Positions 1 through 9,690 of a stretch of DNA of 64,000 nucleotides are shown here, piece by piece. Source of the stretch: Gyromitra esculenta (Eukaryota; Ascomycota; Pezizomycetes; Pezizales; Discinaceae); contig JBCAML010000014.1 of the NCBI GenBank assembly GCA_038503075.1, forward strand, positions 682,001-746,000, given 5' to 3'. A program made the position numbers and the translations under genes. Below the pieces are notes generated by a model. That model ran no database searches and had not been told where the DNA came from. It saw only the letters and a list, made by a program, of their open reading frames with translations. The number at the start of each line of letters is the position of its first letter. Within the stretch, counting starts at the first letter, position 1.

Positions 1-57
1 AGAGATTCCGTCAGCATTTAATTATATTTGGGGTATAGGGCAGGAAATCAAGCATAC

Positions 58-224
58 CGAGCGCGATGTGCACAATCTCCAGCAACGCAAGGGTTTGTGT
101 CCACTTGGTGTACTCGCCGACTCCGGCGTAGACATTCTGATGGCCGGCGGAAGGGAGTAGGAGGATTGTACGCCCGAGGACACCGGCCCAGAGGAGGCAG
201 GATAGAGCGTTGTAGGCGATTAGA
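58..224 (-). CDS. PHS1: Very-long-chain 3-hydroxyacyl-CoA dehydratase, internal exon of a gene cut by the window edge
   Basis: Read on the minus strand, one exon encodes a PTPLA/HACD-type membrane segment containing LIAYNALSCLLW, a helix with LLLPSAGHQNVYAGVG, and the family hallmark KWTQTLALLEIVHIALG. This enzyme removes water from 3-hydroxyacyl-CoA in the ER fatty-acid elongation cycle. The exon is bounded by an acceptor ending CTCTGGCAG (plus 225-227) with a CTAAC branch point before it, and by a GTATGC donor (plus 52-57). A GCTGAC branch-like sequence follows inside the next intron, which runs off the left edge. The first exon or exons should lie between 225 and about 600, but no convincing start and donor pair was found there. 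The expected catalytic Tyr/Glu residues would be in the missing downstream exons. Confidence 0.82.
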
Positions 225-808
225 CTGCCAGAGTAGATGTGTTAGATTTAGCTATAATCATGCAGATAGGAGGTAAATTGGAGAAATGTACTATTGATCT
301 TTAAAAGATCTTTTTTCCCGTGAACGCTCCATAGTGAGATGCAGATCTGAAGAGTATGGGAGAGCCGTTTCGTTATTTGGCGAGGATTTCCTTGAAAATC
401 CCGTGTATGAGGTTTTTTGGGGGGAGGTGGTTTATTGAGGAGGAGAACCAAAAGTGTTGGGTTCAACCTGCAACGACGTTGCATGCTGACACGTGCGCTG
501 GGCCTTGCGAAGAAAGTCGGGCACCGGAGAAACTGTTCTTCCGGGGGGCAGCAAAGAATGGAAGACAGCACACTTTGCGCCTGCGATCGGATCAATTAGC
601 TGCAGGAATCATTCCCAGGCATTCCGGCGATGTTTCTGGCCAGTCGAGTTTTGCAAACAATTCCGGCCCAATAGCAGCAGTGAGGCTCAAATAAACAATT
701 CTTGGCAGGGTCGCTATCTGACGTCGTGGACTTCTCTTTTCAACCCAAATTCTCCCATCCCCGCCGCCACCCTCCACCAGCAAATACCAGCAAACACATC
801 TGCCCTCA
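225..808. other. Intergenic between PHS1 and COQ10, divergent promoters
   Basis: Contains the unresolved 5' end of PHS1 (minus) and the upstream region of COQ10 (plus). The last 150 bases before COQ10 are C-rich and pyrimidine-rich, as in many fungal core promoters. No RNA gene or repeat is seen. Confidence 0.5.
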
Positions 809-1405
809 ATGCCACCCCGAATACTCTCCCGTTTCCCCTCCCAATTCCTCGTCCCTCGTTCCCCCGCCCACACTCGTCACTTCATCAACCTCGCTGGTGG
901 TATTGCTCCCCTTCGATTCTCAGAAACTCGCACATTCCCATACCCTCCAGGCCCCCTATACACCATCGTATCCGATATCAACTCCTACCACAAATTCCTC
1001 CCATACTGTCTCGGCTCTACCGTGACAAAATACGACACCGACTCTCTCCCCACAGAAGCAGACCTACGGGTCGGCTGGGGCGCATACGACGAGACGTTCC
1101 GCAGTAAGGTATTGTGCGAGCCTGCGAAACTGGTCGTTCGAGCCGACGCTTCGCAAAATGAAATGTTCCAGGCATTGAAGACGCGCTGGGAGATCCGGAG
1201 CAGAGAGGATAAGAGGAGCGATGTGTCGCTGCACATCGAGTTCCAGTTTAAGAATCCGGTATATGCAGCGTTGAGTGGAGCGGTTGCGCCAAAGATTGTG
1301 GGGATCATGGTAGCTGCGTTCGAGGGGAGGGCAAAGGAGGTTTTAGGCGGGGGAAAGGAGAAGGAGTTGGAAGAGCAGACGGCTGTTAGTGGTGAGGGCA
1401 ATTGA
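809..1405 (+). CDS. COQ10: Coenzyme Q-binding protein COQ10, START domain, mitochondrial
   Basis: A single-exon 198-residue protein. Residues 1-40 are basic and hydroxylated (PRILSRFPSQFLVPR), as in a mitochondrial presequence. From about residue 45 a polyketide-cyclase/START fold follows with family motifs: YTIVSDINSYHKFLPYC, LRVGWGAYDETFRSKV, a TRWEI strand, and the closing helix APKIVGIMVAAFEGRAKEV. COQ10 binds ubiquinone and is needed for its delivery or correct function in the respiratory chain. Length matches the family (about 200 residues). The chosen ATG is the first that gives a presequence. The tail GGGKEKELEEQ is not conserved. No intron is needed. Confidence 0.9.
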   Translation: MPPRILSRFPSQFLVPRSPAHTRHFINLAGGIAPLRFSETRTFPYPPGPLYTIVSDINSYHKFLPYCLGSTVTKYDTDSLPTEADLRVGWGAYDETFRSKVLCEPAKLVVRADASQNEMFQALKTRWEIRSREDKRSDVSLHIEFQFKNPVYAALSGAVAPKIVGIMVAAFEGRAKEVLGGGKEKELEEQTAVSGEGN

Positions 1406-1994
1406 TGATTATGTCGTAATGAGGAATTTAATCTGGTGGAAGGAGTTATTTAGAGGGTTTATATGATCTATAGATTTTAGATCTCTCTATTTGGGTAGAT
1501 TTGGCGTATCTTGGAGCTTTGCAAGGCTCTGTACTCTATCTAGTTCATGGGCTTTGAGTTTTCCAAGGCGGTTTTGTTAGAGAAAAAAAAGATTCAAAAC
1601 AATATTCTCTCGTTTATATTATGTAGGATCAGTAACATTCTTCTGTGTGTTTAAACCGTCATTTGGTGAACACTGTAATATCCGTCCTGTTTCTAAGAGA
1701 CAGCCACTGGGGCTCGTTATCATCATGAAATATCACTCGTTGATTTAGATAAGCAACAGTACCAATCAGGGTTTTAATCATTATAATAGAATTAATACAG
1801 TTTATTTCCCAGTCTCAACATTACCCGTTAAGCCCAAAGATCCAACCCAAGCCCATACACAAGTTCCAAGGCATCGTGTCCTTTCGTCCCTCATCCCTCC
1901 AAGTGTCCCGCAGTTACTGCCACAGCTGCAGCGCACAGCTCCATCACCAATAAACAGACAGGACTCACCCCCCAAGAGATCCTATCTACCCAAG
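1406..1994. other. Intergenic, AT-rich, no gene seen
   Basis: Holds the 3' region of COQ10 and the upstream region of the next ORF. One copy of the decamer ATATCACTCG lies near 1730. Nothing else is supported. Confidence 0.4.
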
Positions 1995-2963
1995 ATGGAG
2001 CCTAGCGAACGTAACATAATCGCTCCATCAACCCCCGAGTTTTATAAATTTAAACTAATACTCTACTATTATCTAGTCGACTCCATGCCTGATTGGGCTC
2101 ACGGATGCTTCAAAAGTTGTCCGAAAAAAGTCCGAAAAAACAGCAATCCAGAAGAAGATGACAGTGTTCTCTCCCACCAAAGCAGCAGGGCTTGCAGCGC
2201 TATATATTCCACCCAACCTATGGACGAGCTCGTTCCCACCCCTACTTACTGTGCACCAGCGCCCGCACCCTCCAACACGACAGTACCCTCCAACACGGCA
2301 ATACCCTCCAATACGACACTACCCCCCAATATCGAAACTCCCACCGACTTACCAACGCCTCCTGATACTGCAAGTGACACTACACTCGTTGAGTATGCCC
2401 CAGAACCCATACCCAGTAGGCATAACCCCCACATCTCGAAATCGGATAGCTCCCGTAACGCACTACGTTATAAACCTATAGAACCTGCGCCTCCCCCCAG
2501 CAATTACGGCCCCGTTATCCCAGAGTTGGATAGCTCCCGTAACGCACTGCATTTTAAACCTATAGAGCCCGCACCCCCTAAAATCGAATCGCCTGGACCA
2601 AGGCCGAAAAGAGCATATACGCCTGAAGTACCGCTGGAATCGTCGGCACGTAAAAAGGCCCGTACGAGCTTACTTGCGCTCCTGGAGGCTGAGCGGCGGG
2701 AGCGTGTTAAGGTCTATGATAGCCTGATAACACTTGTGCAAAGGGAGAAAGAGAGGATTGCGAGAGAGAATAGTGGGGCTGTGGATTTTGATCGGGAGGT
2801 TGGAGGGGAAGGTGCGGGAGGGTTTGGAGAGGGGGAGGATCAGGAGGATGAGGGTGGGGTTAAGGTTGAAGAATGTGGATTCAACGCCGAGAGTCTTGAA
2901 CTTGAGGTTGAAGGGCGGGGTCAGGATCAGGATCAGGATCTCGAATTTTGTGAGGGTTGGTGA
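1995..2963 (+). CDS. Hypothetical disordered, Pro/Ser/Thr-rich protein with internal repeats
   Basis: An open frame of 322 residues that I do not recognise. Its first 80 residues are ordinary. Residues about 90-115 carry three or four copies of a PSNTT-like pentapeptide. Residues about 150-200 carry a duplicated block, DSSRNAL(RY/HF)KPIEPAPP, which is also clear in the DNA (a repeat of gatagctcccgtaacgcact at 2446 and 2528). A basic stretch, RPKRAYTPEVP then ARKKARTS, could be a nuclear signal. A short charged helix (LLALLEAERRERVKVYDSL) follows, and the tail is acidic and Gly-rich with QDQDQD. The composition suggests a fast-evolving, mostly disordered nuclear protein. It could also be a chance ORF, though the in-frame peptide repeats argue for coding. 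Introns were not assessed. Confidence 0.5.
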   Translation: MEPSERNIIAPSTPEFYKFKLILYYYLVDSMPDWAHGCFKSCPKKVRKNSNPEEDDSVLSHQSSRACSAIYSTQPMDELVPTPTYCAPAPAPSNTTVPSNTAIPSNTTLPPNIETPTDLPTPPDTASDTTLVEYAPEPIPSRHNPHISKSDSSRNALRYKPIEPAPPPSNYGPVIPELDSSRNALHFKPIEPAPPKIESPGPRPKRAYTPEVPLESSARKKARTSLLALLEAERRERVKVYDSLITLVQREKERIARENSGAVDFDREVGGEGAGGFGEGEDQEDEGGVKVEECGFNAESLELEVEGRGQDQDQDLEFCEGW

Positions 2964-3680
2964 AGGGGGTAGTTGGTTGGGTAGGAGTAGAAAAAGTTGG
3001 TTTTGCTAGTTTTTTTATTCTCGTTTAAGAAAAGTTTTTGTATGCATCTATTAGTTTGTTTTGGGGCTACATTTTTCTATTATCCTATGCATGAGCGGAT
3101 ATCTCGATATTCGGATCTCGGCAGGACAAGTCAAATGTACGATTATTCTCTCTGCTTTGGTTTTTTTAATGTTGGTTTTATTATTTATTTCTGCTAGAAA
3201 TTTAAATCAGTTGAACAAGAAAATGTTTCAAATCGTAGTACACTTTTTATACAACTACGGTTCACGAGTGACTATTCGTTCACGAAACAAGTAGACTTTG
3301 AAGAAATCCCATTCAAGAGTAAGACATGCACTAACTTCCTAGAACTACAGGTATATTAAAATTAAACCCTTTAAAAAAGAAAATCCACCCCAAGCGCATT
3401 AATCATAGCTAAAACTAGAAACGCCCCATCAGACCCAACCCCAGAATCTGATTCGATTTCAAACCCCATAGGGAACCCTCAGCGCCCAAACAAGCGAAAC
3501 CAAAAGCACCATTCACCCTCAAGACATACAATACCTCCAAAGGCTCCCTCCCTCGCCCGACAACTATCACACCCCACCATCCGCCGCAACAAATTCCCAG
3601 CCATCGACATTCGTGGGAATTGTGTAGCAATTATGACGCAGGGGGTTTTTTTTGCGCCCGCAGCTAGAAAGCTACGATAA
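2964..3680. other. Intergenic, no gene seen
   Basis: AT-rich to about 3380, then ordinary composition. Several short ORFs exist, but none shows a protein-family signature or biased codon use. Confidence 0.4.
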
Positions 3681-3935
3681 TCACTTCTGGGGTACTTGTG
3701 TCAGAATCAGAGTTCTGGATCTGGGTCTGGGTCTGGTTTCCCAGGATACTTCAGCGGAGCAGTAGTGGTTTACCTTTTGGGTTTTGGGTTTTTTCCCTGC
3801 TGCCTGGCAGTCACTGCAGACAACGTTTTGGGTTTTTTCGACATTTTCTTGGGTATGCGAGGCGGAGAGGGTGCAGGAGTTGTGGGAAACGAATTTGTGC
3901 CCGCAGACGAAGATGGTGAGTGTGTGGGTGCACAT
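3681..3935 (-). CDS. Small Cys/His-rich fungal protein, probably zinc-binding
   Basis: An 84-residue ORF beginning MCTHTLTIFVCGHKF. A leading Cys, a CGH motif at residues 11-13, a second Cys-rich patch and a CSDC pair near residue 40 give the pattern seen in short uncharacterised ascomycete proteins of the MC(T/H)..CGH type, which probably bind one metal ion. Residues after 60 are Arg/Pro-rich and end LTQVPQK. No signal peptide or membrane segment is present. The function is unknown. The spacing of the Cys/His residues is the only support, and the opposite strand also has ORFs, so this call is moderate. Confidence 0.5.
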   Translation of the reverse strand: MCTHTLTIFVCGHKFVSHNSCTLSASHTQENVEKTQNVVCSDCQAAGKKPKTQKVNHYCSAEVSWETRPRPRSRTLILTQVPQK

Positions 3936-4972
3936 TTCTGAAGGTTGGTGGGGTGGTGGAAAGTTAGTAGTGAAAAATTAGTGACGAGAAGGTTAGTGTC
4001 GAGGAGTTGACGGTGAGGAGTTGACGGCGCGAATGATGGGGAGGTAAGTAGGAGAAAGGTAGTGATGATAGAAAGATATAGGTATTACTTTACTATGGGT
4101 AGGTATATATACTATGACCGATACGATTCAAGACGAACGTGTGACAAAATTCAGATTTCAGTCTTTACCACTCTCACCGCTATAGAAAGAAGGTGTTCGT
4201 CGAGGATGCGTTTCGGGGTACGTTCACCTTAGAATGTGCGTACTTGCCAGCCAAGGCAGACACAATATAAAGGTCACTTAATTGGTACCCGGTAGAAATA
4301 AAAGTCGAGGTACATGCAGATACTTCTATCCGCTTCTTGGGTTGAGGCAGCCAGTCCACTAGCCAATGACAGCGGGGGTGGAATCACTGGCCTTGGGATC
4401 ACGAAGTGAGAAGACTTTCTATTTTGAAGCCTGGGGCACGAAAGCCTGAAGAGTCTACATATAATTGGTGCTACATCTCCATCATCTCCCTCCCCATCTA
4501 CCCTGAATCCGCACTCGCCAACCCATAAATTTCCGTATAATCCACCATGCAAACGATAGAAGCAGAAGACTCGAAACTTGCACTTAACCCATCAACATCA
4601 CGTTTATTAACAAACTGCACAACAAGGAACACTAGGCAAAACAAGATATTGACCTCTTCGATACAAAACGTTGCTTTCCCCATGCGGAGTCTTGGATAAC
4701 TCATGTCTTGTAACCTCGCTAGACACTTTGCGGTAGCTATATCAAGGATCCTAGATATTCTCTCTACTGAGATTTCAGCCCGACTTCTTGTGATTTAACT
4801 TGCAAGACATCTTTGTCTAGTGCTATTTAGGCGAGTGATAATCCGTGATCGAATTTCTCAGTATTTATTTAGAGTAAACGTTCATTAAAGGTGAAAGATG
4901 TCATTGACGCTATTTAGAAAATACAAGTGGTCGTGGCGATACAAATACAAAATACTCCTACAAAACACCGTA
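3936..4972. other. Intergenic, no gene seen
   Basis: Holds the upstream region of the small Cys-rich gene and the 3' side of MFAP1. Only short unrelated ORFs occur. The complement of TATCACTCG lies near 4831. Confidence 0.4.
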
Positions 4973-6523
4973 TTATCTCACAGGCACTTCAGTCCGCCGC
5001 CTCTTATCACCATCACCAGAGTCCTCGTCTTCCCGCCGTCTCTGGGGTGAGCGCGGTCTTTTTCGATCTTGACCCCTATCCCTATCCCCATCGTCTCGTC
5101 TTCTCGGCGAGCGCGATCCTTTCCGATCTCTGTCTCTATCCCCGCCGTATCTATCTCCGCGATCGCCCCTGTCTCTTGGGCCGTCAGGTACATATCGGTC
5201 TCTATACCCTCCACCGCCGCCATTACCACCTTCCCTGTCTCTTCTGGGGCCTTCTGGGGGCCGTCTATCACCAAAATCACGTTCTCTGTCCCCTCCGTGG
5301 CCTCTATCGCGATCTCTGGGTCGATCCCCACCCTGGACTCGTTCTTCCCTCTTCCGTCTCCAGTCATCATCTCCTCCCTGTTCCCTGTCCTTTTTAGGAT
5401 CCGGCATGAACCTCTCGTCCCCTCGCATCCCACCCATCTTCTCGGCAGCCCTCCTATTACTGTTGCTCTTATCAAACCATGGGCTCCCCCCATTCTGCAT
5501 GCTCGTGTCCTCCGCCGAAAGATGCGTCCATCTCGTCCGACCCCTCTTCCCGACCTCGTCGCCACGGACCTGCATATATTTTGGCAGCACGTCCCGATTC
5601 TTGACCTCGTCCTCGACCGGAGCGGTAGCATAATCCTTCTTGAGGATCTCTGAGTCGTCCTGGTAGAAAGCACCCTTGTGGTAATATTTCTGCAAGAACC
5701 CCATCTGTCCGCGGCTCTCCTTCTTCTCCTCGCGCTGCTTCTGGACAAACTCCATATCCTCCTTCCGCCGCAGTTCCGGATCCATATTACGGCGTCTCTC
5801 GATCTCCTCCCGCTCCTTCTCGATCGACTCCAGCGCTTCTCGCTCCCGCTTCACGCGCATCAATTCCCGGAGCTTCCACGCAGCACGTTCAGCCGCAGGA
5901 TCGAGGTCGTCGGTGTCGTCGACGCCAGTACCGTCGTCGTCGTCGTCCCAGCCCTTTCGGCCTGCAGCCTTAGCTTCGATATCGCGGCGCAGATGGTCCT
6001 CGAGGAGCTGTCTGGCTTCCTCCGTCTGCCTCGCATCTTCTTCGGCTTTCTTTTTAGCAGCGGCTTCTGGGTCCTCTGTGGACGAAACGGCGGCGTTGCG
6101 CTTGTTCTTCGGGATGAAGGTAGGTCGGAGGAGGACCTTCTTGGGAGCTTCCTCCTCGGACTCTTCTTCTTCGGACTCTTCCTCGGACGTGTACTCGCTG
6201 CTGCTCTCCTTCTCGGCTTCCTTCTCGGCTTCGGCTTGCGCTTCGGCGGCGGCGGCGGCGGCTTCGGCTGCTGCGCGCTCTTGCTCTTCTTTGCGCGACT
6301 GCTCGAAGCGTTTGTTGAGGTCGACCTTCTTGAGGGCTGAGGAGACAATGGCGGGGGCGTCGGAGGAGGGCTTTTTGCTCGCTTTTTGCGGGACGGCTTC
6401 GTCGGCGGAGGAGGCCTCTGAGTCGGATTCTTCCGAGCTGTCGGACTGGTCTGGGGCCGTGGGCTTCCCGGGGCGGTACCGGGCCGGCTTGACCGGGTTT
6501 GCGGTCATGCGTTTGGGGGGCAT
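4973..6523 (-). CDS. MFAP1-family spliceosomal protein
   Basis: A 516-residue, single-exon, very charged protein. MFAP1 is a component of the spliceosomal B complex and a partner of PRP38, so it should act in the nucleus during pre-mRNA splicing. The N-terminus MPPKRMTANPVKPARYRPGKP is the usual MFAP1 opening, which is why the internal ATG at 6523 is preferred over the ORF's first ATG 48 codons upstream. It is followed by acidic Ser-rich tracts, an Ala/Glu coiled coil and the conserved core WKLRELMRVKREREAL, then QKYYHKGAFYQDD at about residue 280. After that comes WTHLSAEDTS and a long RD/RG/DR-rich tail resembling an RS domain. It is transcribed away from YTM1 over a 272-bp shared upstream region. 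The RD-rich tail is longer than in animal MFAP1. Confidence 0.9.
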   Translation of the reverse strand: MPPKRMTANPVKPARYRPGKPTAPDQSDSSEESDSEASSADEAVPQKASKKPSSDAPAIVSSALKKVDLNKRFEQSRKEEQERAAAEAAAAAAEAQAEAEKEAEKESSSEYTSEEESEEEESEEEAPKKVLLRPTFIPKNKRNAAVSSTEDPEAAAKKKAEEDARQTEEARQLLEDHLRRDIEAKAAGRKGWDDDDDGTGVDDTDDLDPAAERAAWKLRELMRVKREREALESIEKEREEIERRRNMDPELRRKEDMEFVQKQREEKKESRGQMGFLQKYYHKGAFYQDDSEILKKDYATAPVEDEVKNRDVLPKYMQVRGDEVGKRGRTRWTHLSAEDTSMQNGGSPWFDKSNSNRRAAEKMGGMRGDERFMPDPKKDREQGGDDDWRRKREERVQGGDRPRDRDRGHGGDRERDFGDRRPPEGPRRDREGGNGGGGGYRDRYVPDGPRDRGDRGDRYGGDRDRDRKGSRSPRRRDDGDRDRGQDRKRPRSPQRRREDEDSGDGDKRRRTEVPVR

Positions 6524-6795
6524 GGCGGAGGGTGCTGGGGGGTGTATGTGGTGAGGGAGTAATTGGGTGATATATCGAACTCGGAGGTGTCGGGGGAGGG
6601 AAGAAGAAGAAGAGCCCGGAGGTGCGAGACGTGACCGTGATGGCCGCGAGTTACCCGGCGCTGTCACGCTGCCGACGCCAAGCCGCAGAGAAATAATTTG
6701 TCTTCGCCTTTTCCGCAGCTAGAAATCATCGCGACCCCCGCAAATCCGGCACTGCCATATAAAACTCCGCATTTCTGCCTCCGCCGCCGCCGCCA

Positions 6796-8184
6796 ATGGC
6801 CTCAATGCCGATGGACATCTCTCCGCCGCCGCCGCCGGTCCCGCAGGCGCAGCAGGTGCAGGTCAGGTTCGTCACTCGCCACCCCGACATCGCCGTGCCC
6901 GCGGCGCCCATTCTCGTCCCTGCAAACCTCAAGCGCTATGGACTGTCGCAGATCATCAACCACCTGCTGGACACGCCGGCGCCGGTGCCCTTCGACTTCC
7001 TCACCGGCGGCGCCTTCCTGCGCACCAGTCTCGACTCCTACCTGCAGCAGAGCGGCCTGTCCGCCGAGTCCGTGGTCACTCTCGAGTACGTCCGCGCCGT
7101 GGTCCCGCCGAAGTTCCAGGCTGCCTTCCAGCACGACGACTGGGTCTCCTCCGTCTCGACAGCGCTCACGAACGGCGACAAGAGCCAGGCCCGCATCCTC
7201 TCCGGCTGCTACGACGGAATCGCGCGGGTGTGGAACCTCAGCGGCCAAGTCCTCGCCGAAGCCCCCGGCCACACCGCCGCCATCAAGGCCGCAAGATGGA
7301 TCGACCCCGGCAGCACATTCGTGACCTCGTCCATGGACCGCGGGCTCCGTCTCTGGTCCTACACGGCCGACGCCGACGACGCCTCCTCTGGCACGATCGT
7401 CCCGACCGCCGAGCTCCTCGGCCACAGATCCACCGTCGAGAACATCGCCGTTCACACCGCCTCCCACCGCATCCTGTCCGCCTCTGCAGACTCAACCGTC
7501 GGTCTGTGGAGCACCCTCGCAGCCGACTCCCCCCCCGCCCCATCCGACGTCCTCCCCCCCCGCCCCAAAAAACGGAAAACCGCCCTCCCAACCGCACCGC
7601 GGTACGGCCCACTCGGACTCCTGTCGGGACACGCCTCCCCGGTGTCCGCAGTCGCGTTCGACCCCAGGGATGCCACAGTGGCATACTCGGTTTCGTGGGA
7701 CCATACGATCCGCACCTGGGACCTGCCGACGCAGACTGCGGTCGACACGCGCACGACGCAGCACCCGATCCTGGCGATATGTGTGCTGGAGTCGCTGTCG
7801 CTGCTGGCGTGCGGGTCGTCTGCGCGACACATCACGCTGCACGATCCGAGGGCGTCCGCGAGCTCCGTGGCGACGAGCACGCTGCGCGGACACACGAATG
7901 CGGTGTCGGCGCTGTGTGCGGACCCGGACAGTGAGTGGCAGATGGCGAGCTCCGGGCACGATGGGACCGTCAGGGTGTGGGATGTGAGGGCGGCCGGGAG
8001 CGGGAGTATGTTTACGATCAAGAGGGAGGGCGGGGAAGGGCTCAGTGGGAGGGAGAAGGTGTTTGATGTTGAGTGGAGTGCAGTTGGGATCGTGAGCGGA
8101 GGAGAGGACAAGAGGGTTCAGATCAACGAGACTCCGAGGGGAGGAGAGGAGACAGCTGCGGTGGTGGTGGTGGGGAAGCTGTGA
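6796..8184 (+). CDS. YTM1: Ribosome biogenesis protein YTM1 (WDR12)
   Basis: A 462-residue, single-exon, GC-rich gene. Residues about 22-100 form the NLE ubiquitin-like domain (VQVRFVTRHPDIAVPAAPILVPA, continuing to YGLSQIINHLL), with the family phrase LEYVRAVVPPKFQAAFQHDDWVSSV next. WD40 repeats then run to the C-terminus (for example VWNLSGQVLAE, GHTAAIKAARW, SADSTVGLW, VSWDHTIRTWDL, SGHDGTVRVWDVRA, SGGEDKRVQI). YTM1 belongs to the Nop7-Erb1-Ytm1 complex of the pre-60S particle, and its NLE domain is the site used by the Rea1/Midasin ATPase. An insertion with a basic KKRKTA patch separates two blades. The gene ends 109 bp from the convergent TRM140-like gene. Confidence 0.95.
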   Translation: MASMPMDISPPPPPVPQAQQVQVRFVTRHPDIAVPAAPILVPANLKRYGLSQIINHLLDTPAPVPFDFLTGGAFLRTSLDSYLQQSGLSAESVVTLEYVRAVVPPKFQAAFQHDDWVSSVSTALTNGDKSQARILSGCYDGIARVWNLSGQVLAEAPGHTAAIKAARWIDPGSTFVTSSMDRGLRLWSYTADADDASSGTIVPTAELLGHRSTVENIAVHTASHRILSASADSTVGLWSTLAADSPPAPSDVLPPRPKKRKTALPTAPRYGPLGLLSGHASPVSAVAFDPRDATVAYSVSWDHTIRTWDLPTQTAVDTRTTQHPILAICVLESLSLLACGSSARHITLHDPRASASSVATSTLRGHTNAVSALCADPDSEWQMASSGHDGTVRVWDVRAAGSGSMFTIKREGGEGLSGREKVFDVEWSAVGIVSGGEDKRVQINETPRGGEETAAVVVVGKL

Positions 8185-8293
8185 AATGATTGATGCACAG
8201 ATATAAAAGTAATGATATTTACCCCATGTTTTTTGGGGGGGGGGCTTTGTACGCATAATGTCTATACCAACTGTACAAAAAAAAACCTCCGTG

Positions 8294-9541
8294 CTATAAC
8301 TTTTCGAAAACAGCTTGCATCCAGCATCTATACATCTTTAGCTGTCGCTTGCGGTTTACTATTAACCGTCTATCCACGCCCATTTCCCTTGCCACGAACC
8401 CACCGAATTCGCCCTCTGGAAATCTTTCCATTTCTTCTTTTAGTAGCTGTTTCTCTTCCTCTAACGTTTTCTCCTCTACACTTGCCTCTGGATCCTCCGC
8501 TTCCTGACCTTCCTCCTTTTGCTCCTCCACCCTCTCCTGCTTCCCACCTTCAATGCTACCCCACTTCTCCTTCTCCCCTTCCTGTTTCTCTGCGACTCCT
8601 GTAAATATCTTCCTCAGTTCCCACTGATCAAAGAAATAAACCCTCGTCCCATCCCCCCTCACATAGAAATTCTCCTCCAGATACCTCCCCGCCTTAAACC
8701 GCACCTGCGCCAGATCGCCCCTGCCGTAGTCTCTAAACAGCACCTTCCCCCCCGGCTTCAGCATCCTCTTCACATTCGCCAACGCACCGCTCCACTGCTT
8801 CGGCGCCAGCGCACTAAACACAAACACCATAATCACAACATCCACACTCCCCGCCTCGATCCCCTCCGGCAGACTATCCGGCGCAGCCAGATCATACACC
8901 GACGCCGAAACCGTCCCTGCGGGCTGATGCAGCAGGTACAGCGGCTGCGCTTTCACGATCTCCACCGCCTTCGGCGAGAAGTCCGCGCCGTGGATCCGAA
9001 ACCCCGGATTCCTATTCTGCGCCAGCACCGGAAACAGCGTGTTCCCGGCCCCGCAGCCCAGCTCCACCAGCAGTATCTCCGCTGGCTCCCCCCCTCCCAC
9101 TCGTTCGCGCGTCGCGTCCGCGAGGATGGGGAACTCCTGCTGCAGCCATTTGCGGTCTTTGAAGAAGTTCTCGCGGTTGTTCTTGTAGAAGAGGTCCCAC
9201 CATCTGGCCGGGTCGGCGTTGAACCGCTTCTTGTCGAACTCGGTGACGGGCTTGGTGCGCTGCGCGGCGAGCTGCGCGGCGGAGAAGGCCTTGTAGGTTG
9301 CGTCCGCTTCGACGTGGTCCCACGCGTTGTAGTTGAATACTTCGTCTTCTGAGAGCAGCAAGCGGGAGCCGAACTGGAAGGGGGCCGAGTTCTTGGGGCC
9401 GTCGGGGATTATGCGTGTGGGCTGGTCTGCTGGTGGAGTTGGGGGTGCTGGAGAGGGTGCGGTGCTCGGGTTTTCGAGGGCGAGGTGGGCGAGGTCTGGG
9501 AGGGCTGATTCGACGGGCACGGGGGTATCGTCAGTGGCCAT
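8294..9541 (-). CDS. TRM140: tRNA N3-methylcytidine methyltransferase, TRM140/METTL2 type
   Basis: A 415-residue single-exon class I SAM-dependent methyltransferase. The segment EDEVFNYNAWDHVE, then FNADPARWWDLFYKNNRENFFKDRKWLQQEFPIL, is diagnostic of the METTL2/6/8 family. The SAM-binding motif LVELGCGAGNTLFPVL follows at about residue 165, then GADFSPKAVEIV, VVIMVFVFSALAPKQW, and LKPGGKVLFRDYGRGDLAQVRFK. METTL2/Trm140 enzymes make m3C at position 32 of threonine (and sometimes serine) tRNAs. A charged, low-complexity insertion (about residues 325-375) interrupts the C-terminal part before DRRLIVNRKRQLKMYR. There is no actin-binding extension of the kind found in S. cerevisiae ABP140. The choice between threonine- and serine-specific members is inferred, not proven. 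Confidence 0.88.
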   Translation of the reverse strand: MATDDTPVPVESALPDLAHLALENPSTAPSPAPPTPPADQPTRIIPDGPKNSAPFQFGSRLLLSEDEVFNYNAWDHVEADATYKAFSAAQLAAQRTKPVTEFDKKRFNADPARWWDLFYKNNRENFFKDRKWLQQEFPILADATRERVGGGEPAEILLVELGCGAGNTLFPVLAQNRNPGFRIHGADFSPKAVEIVKAQPLYLLHQPAGTVSASVYDLAAPDSLPEGIEAGSVDVVIMVFVFSALAPKQWSGALANVKRMLKPGGKVLFRDYGRGDLAQVRFKAGRYLEENFYVRGDGTRVYFFDQWELRKIFTGVAEKQEGEKEKWGSIEGGKQERVEEQKEEGQEAEDPEASVEEKTLEEEKQLLKEEMERFPEGEFGGFVAREMGVDRRLIVNRKRQLKMYRCWMQAVFEKL

Positions 9542-9680
9542 TCTGGGTGCTCGCGGTGGTGGGCCGTTGGCTGTGGGGATTGTGTTCGGGCACAGCTGTG
9601 GCAGTGGAGGTTGAGTGTCGTTGGCTGCAGATATCGCATTCAGATGCCCCGCGGTGGTGGGGGGAGCCGCATGCCGGATA

Positions 9681-9690
9681 CCCTAACCCT
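9681..9690 (-). promoter_or_regulatory. Telobox-like site upstream of the TRM140-like gene
   Basis: CCCTAACCCT lies 140-149 bp upstream of the methyltransferase ATG. TTAGGG-type boxes bind Tbf1/Teb1-like factors in fungi. Binding here is inferred only. Confidence 0.3.

Noticed and set aside
6802..8256. Long minus-strand ORFs opposite YTM1
   Set aside because: Shadow frames of a GC-rich coding sequence; the plus strand encodes a full YTM1.
9681..9690. CCCTAACCCT as a telomerase RNA template (1.5 telomere repeats) in a gene-free region
   Set aside because: Similar strings occur at several other places in the window, and no template-flanking pseudoknot or other telomerase RNA feature could be identified.
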